Origin: Mayfieldus sp038317345
GTDB taxonomy: Bacteria; Actinomycetota; Thermoleophilia; Solirubrobacterales; 70-9
Direction of reading: 5' to 3'
DNA length: 25,769 nucleotides
Assembly: GCA_038317345.1 (NCBI GenBank)
Contig: JBBQBH010000042.1
Location: 1 to 25,769, forward strand
The position numbers and the translations under genes are program-made. Positions 23,283 through 25,769 of this stretch are shown in pieces (the first letter of the stretch is position 1; each line of letters begins with the position of its first letter). The notes beneath the pieces are model-generated. The model ran no database searches. It had not been told where the DNA came from and was given only the letters and a program-made list of their open reading frames with translations.

Positions 23283-24484
23283 GGCGGAGCCGCCTCCTTC
23301 TCCTCGGCGGGGCGGATGCAGCATCGCTCTCCAGGGCGCTGGACAAGGTTTGGGAGGGCGCGTCGCAAGTATCGAGCCTCGCTGACCTCGCCCCGGTACC
23401 TGCGCCTCAGCAGAAGCAGCTGCTGCGGGCGGCTGTTGTCGCTCCCGACCCCGAGGAGTTGCGGCAGCGCCTCGACGTACTCGCGGGCTGGCTCAGGGAG
23501 GGCGTTCCAGATCGATTGCGGGCGCAACGGGGAATCGCCCTGGGGCAGGCTGGGGAGCGTCCCCGGATCGGCTTTCTGTTTCCCGGGCAGGGAGCGCCCG
23601 TGCCCAGCGACGCCGGTGCGCTCGCCGATTGGCTTCCCGAAGCGGCTGGCGTCTACGAGCAGGCAAAGGCGCTGCGGGCGGCCGACGAGGTCCCGCCCGC
23701 CCTCGTCCAGCTGTCGGTCGTCACCGCTTCGGTCGCCGGTCTGCGAGCGCTGGCGCTTCTCGGTATCGAGGCCGACTTCGGCCTCGGGCACAGCGTCGGT
23801 GAGCTGACCGCCCTGCATTGGGCCGGGGCGCTCGACGAGGGGGCAGTTCTGCGGGTCGCGCGTCGGCGAGGCGAAGTGATGACCGATCACGCCACCGCCG
23901 CGGGAGCGATGGCGAACATCGAGGCCGACGAGGAAACGTTCTCGGGCATCGTCGAAGGCGCCGACGTGTCCGTCGCCTGCTTCAACTCGCCCCGTCACCG
24001 GGTCGTGTCGGGAACGACCGACGCGGTCGAGGAGGTGATCGAGCGGGCGCGCGAGCGGGACGGCGCCAGGGTAGTGCGGCTGCGCGTGGTGGGGGCCTTT
24101 CACTCACCGCTGATGCGCGACGCGGTCCCCGTGTTCGACCGTTATCTGGCCGAGGAAGATTTCGGACGACTCGAGCGGCCGGTCTATTCGACGATCACCG
24201 GCACCGAGCTGGAGCCGGACGCCGATCTGCGGGCCCTTCTCGTGCGCCAGATGACCGAGCCGGTTCGCTTCCTGGACGCGGTGGAGGATGCGATCGAGGG
24301 GACCGATCTACTCCTCGAGGTCGGCCCCGGGAGGATGCTGAGCGGGCTTGTCTCGGAATTCGCCGACACGCCGACCGTCCCGCTGCGGGTCGGCCACTCG
24401 TCAGCGCAGGGTTTTCTGACCGCCGTTGGCGCCGCCTACGCGGTGGGAGTTCCTGTACGCGCCGATCGGTTGGCGGACGCCTAG
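23279..24484 (+). CDS. Discrete acyltransferase (malonyl-CoA:ACP transacylase-like, with PKS-type N-terminal linker)
   Basis: Loads an extender acyl group from CoA onto the ACP. Encodes 401 residues: FLFPGQGAP (99-107), nucleophile S172 in GHSVGE, the RRRGEVM arginine segment (195-201) expected for malonyl-type binding, and GAFHSPLM with H275. FabD proteins normally begin right at the FPGQG strand. This one has about 95 extra residues, including AAVVAPDPEELRQRL, which resembles the KS-AT linker of modular polyketide synthases. It may descend from an excised PKS module. GTG start overlaps the preceding stop (GTGA). The TAG stop is followed by a small CCGGC-ACT-GCCGG hairpin (24496-24508) before tRNA-Arg. 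Confidence 0.88.
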   Translation: MRRSRLLLLGGADAASLSRALDKVWEGASQVSSLADLAPVPAPQQKQLLRAAVVAPDPEELRQRLDVLAGWLREGVPDRLRAQRGIALGQAGERPRIGFLFPGQGAPVPSDAGALADWLPEAAGVYEQAKALRAADEVPPALVQLSVVTASVAGLRALALLGIEADFGLGHSVGELTALHWAGALDEGAVLRVARRRGEVMTDHATAAGAMANIEADEETFSGIVEGADVSVACFNSPRHRVVSGTTDAVEEVIERARERDGARVVRLRVVGAFHSPLMRDAVPVFDRYLAEEDFGRLERPVYSTITGTELEPDADLRALLVRQMTEPVRFLDAVEDAIEGTDLLLEVGPGRMLSGLVSEFADTPTVPLRVGHSSAQGFLTAVGAAYAVGVPVRADRLADA

Positions 24485-24514
24485 AATCGAGGCCTCCGGC
24501 ACTGCCGGTTACCC

Positions 24515-24588
24515 GCGCCCGTAGCTCAGTTGGATAGAGCGTCGGTCTACGAAACCGAAGGTCACAGGTTCGAATCCTGTCGGGCGCG
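24515..24588 (+). tRNA. tRNA-Arg(ACG)
   Basis: A 74-nt cloverleaf. The acceptor GCGCCCG (24515-24521) pairs with CGGGCGC (24581-24587), discriminator G at 24588. Anticodon ACG (read as ICG) in a CTACGAA loop, standard D and T arms with TTCGAAT. CCA is not encoded. Confidence 0.96.
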
Positions 24589-24879
24589 CTCACTAAATGC
24601 CTGTAAATCAAAGGCTTTGGCGCGACCTCACCGCAGCGGGTCTGATCGCTCGTGGTTCCAATATGGTTCCGTTTTGTTCCGCAATTGCAATGCGAGCGAC
24701 GTGTTCCAGCCGCGCCCGCCGCTCGCCGACTGGCTAGTGCTCGGTCAGATCCAGTCGCCGCGACTAAGTTGACACCGCTCAACGCCGAACTGGGCGACGG
24801 TTGCCTGCCCCAAGGCAGCGTCGCCTCGTGAGCCGAAACTTTGTCCTAGCCCGGAGCTTGTCCGTCCTAAGCTGCCCGC
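24589..24879. other. Gene-free stretch after tRNA-Arg, with local AT-rich patches
   Basis: No credible reading frame or known RNA is visible in these 291 bases. The first 100 contain AT-rich patches unlike the flanks. TTCCGTTTTGTTCC (24667-24680) resembles TTCCGTTTGGTTTCC at 25326-25340, on the far side of the DUF4190 gene. Another pair, GAAACTTTGTCC near 24835 and GAACTTTGTCC near 25308, also flanks that gene. It may be the scar of an element integrated at the tRNA; there is no integrase. Confidence 0.3.
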
Positions 24880-25221
24880 ATGACTAGCTCAGCGATGGTC
24901 GTCCGAGTGAACAGAGGACCCGGGAGTGAAGCGCCTGACGCGCGGAACCGCGATCTCAGTGACCCTGCAGCAGCCGGCGCCGAGGGGTCCGCAGGACCAG
25001 AGACCAACGGCTTCGCCCTCGCATCCTTGCTCCTCGGGATCTTTTGGCTCTTCGGCTTGGGATCGGTCGCAGCCATCTACCTCGGAATCCGCGCGCTGAA
25101 CCAGATCCAGCGCGCAGAAGGTCAGCAAACCGGTGGCGCGCTCGCGTGGGGCGGGATCTGCGCTGGCATCTTCGGCTTGTTCAGCGTCGGGTTGGTGATC
25201 GCAGTGGCGGTCAAGGCATGA
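24880..25221 (+). CDS. DUF4190-like small membrane protein
   Basis: Encodes 113 residues: a polar, Gly/Ala/Pro-rich N-terminal 40, then two membrane helices (about 45-70 and 86-112) joined by a short polar loop (ALNQIQRAEGQQTGG). The pattern GFALASLLLGI, AIYLGIRAL, GGALAWGGICAGI is typical of DUF4190 proteins, which are widespread in actinobacteria and of unknown function. ATG start at 24880. It stands alone between tRNA-Arg and the M23 peptidase and has no operon partner. Confidence 0.8.
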   Translation: MTSSAMVVRVNRGPGSEAPDARNRDLSDPAAAGAEGSAGPETNGFALASLLLGIFWLFGLGSVAAIYLGIRALNQIQRAEGQQTGGALAWGGICAGIFGLFSVGLVIAVAVKA

Positions 25222-25438
25222 GGTGGCCGCGGCGAAAAGGCGAGGGAGATGCCTCCATCCCGCACCGCGACAAGCACCGCGGAATCCGTGCTGAGAGCTT
25301 GGCCCGAACTTTGTCCCCGGCTCGATTCCGTTTGGTTTCCATTTAAGTACGGAGTCCAGGATGGCGAGGCATGAATGTGCTGAATCGTGAGATTCGCTTG
25401 GCTCAGGGGGCGATTCGCATGGCCCGAACGCAGTTCTC
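25222..25438. other. Gene-free stretch
   Basis: I see no supported gene here. It contains the second member of each imperfect repeat pair described for 24589-24879, at about 25308 and 25326-25340. Confidence 0.4.
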
Positions 25439-25534
25439 CTAGGAGCCGGCTTGCTCATCCATGGCCGCCGCGGCATAGAGCTCTGGATTGGCGAATCCTT
25501 GCGCGCACTCCAATGAACAGAAGAACTGGTCCAC
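25439..25534 (-). CDS. Possible micro-ORF with a YHS/TRASH-like zinc-finger half motif
   Basis: A 31-residue frame from GTG 25534 to TAG 25439, immediately after the M23 stop and in the same frame. It contains FFCSLECAQGFANPELY, similar to the second half of YHS/TRASH metal-binding domains, whose pattern is FCS-x2-C...F..NPE.Y. The first half, with the other metal ligands, is absent. It may be a remnant or the readthrough tail of something larger. No clear ribosome binding site, and coding status is uncertain. Confidence 0.25.
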   Translation of the reverse strand: MDQFFCSLECAQGFANPELYAAAAMDEQAGS

Positions 25535-25543
25535 CCCGGCCGT

Positions 25544-25769
25544 TTAGAGATATCCCAGTGGGTCCACGGCGGCGCCGTTGACGCGAACCTCAAAGTGCAG
25601 GTGCGGGCCGGTGCTCTCTCCGGTGCTGCCGACGTAGCCGATCACCTGGCCCTGACCGACGCTCTCCCCAGCGGAGACCGCGTAACCGGATTGGTGCGCG
25701 TAGCAGGTCGAAAGCCCGCCGCCGTGATCGATGCAGGTGTAGTTGCCATAGCCGCCGGTGTAGGCGGCG
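25544..25769 (-). CDS. M23 (LytM-type) peptidase, C-terminal part only
   Basis: Zinc endopeptidase domain that cleaves peptidoglycan cross-bridges or regulates wall hydrolases outside the cell. Only the last 75 residues are in the window; the gene continues past 25769. Visible are YGNYTCIDHGGG, a TCYAHQ strand, VSAGESVGQGQVIGYVGSTGEST and the zinc-binding HLHFEVR, then VDPLGYL and the TAA at 25544, a normal family ending. Two cysteines in the visible part could form a disulfide in the exported enzyme. The first zinc ligands (HxxxD) lie outside the window. Confidence 0.9.
   Translation of the reverse strand, partial: AAYTGGYGNYTCIDHGGGLSTCYAHQSGYAVSAGESVGQGQVIGYVGSTGESTGPHLHFEVRVNGAAVDPLGYL

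Noticed and set aside
1..25769. CRISPR arrays, insertion sequences, phage genes, rRNA
   Set aside because: No regularly spaced repeats, transposase, integrase or rRNA-like sequence was seen anywhere in the window.

Overview
The window is high-GC and gene-dense, with many GTG starts. The gene content suggests an actinobacterium, most likely of the Thermoleophilia/Solirubrobacterales type: an Mrp ATPase without the CxxC motif, a seven-iron ferredoxin, a lactone oxidase paired with a D-amino-acid deaminase-like PLP enzyme, and WxL surface proteins. The lineage is inferred from gene content; there is no rRNA to confirm it.

Layout. 1-500: a broken locus where the start of an NAD-dependent epimerase abuts the C-terminal part of a GNAT acetyltransferase. 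579-4600: housekeeping-type genes (ferredoxin, a small membrane-anchored protein, mrp, a secreted GH26-like glycosidase, cyclophilin). 4607-6575 (minus): a membrane diguanylate cyclase, interrupted by one frameshift in this sequence, with a small membrane protein translationally coupled to it. 6679-6767: tRNA-Ser(UGA).

6927-16254 is the most unusual part, a seven-gene cluster of WxL-type surface proteins. It has three small secreted WxL proteins, two large WxL lipoproteins, and two type I membrane proteins. The latter have an ectodomain resembling the WxL-binding DUF916/DUF3324 proteins of Firmicutes, one transmembrane helix and a cytoplasmic degenerate GGDEF domain. The GGDEF signature is gone in both, but an RxxD I-site-like motif remains at the canonical five-residue spacing, as in the intact cyclase next door. 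I propose that this is a c-di-GMP-responsive, transmembrane-controlled WxL surface complex. The ectodomain-GGDEF gene and the WxL-lipoprotein gene occur as a tandemly duplicated pair, and a 17-bp repeat marks the duplication.

16341-18884: an FAD lactone/alditol oxidase convergent with a fold-type III PLP enzyme. 18979-19067: tRNA-Ser(GCU). 19100-19930: an L,D-transpeptidase. 19975-24484: a tight operon of hotdog protein, SDR ketoreductase, ACP, ketosynthase, second hotdog protein and acyltransferase. It looks like a small dedicated type II fatty-acid/polyketide assembly line. 24515-24588: tRNA-Arg(ACG), followed by a gene-poor stretch with one DUF4190-like membrane protein. The right edge has the C-terminus of an M23 peptidase entering from outside the window.
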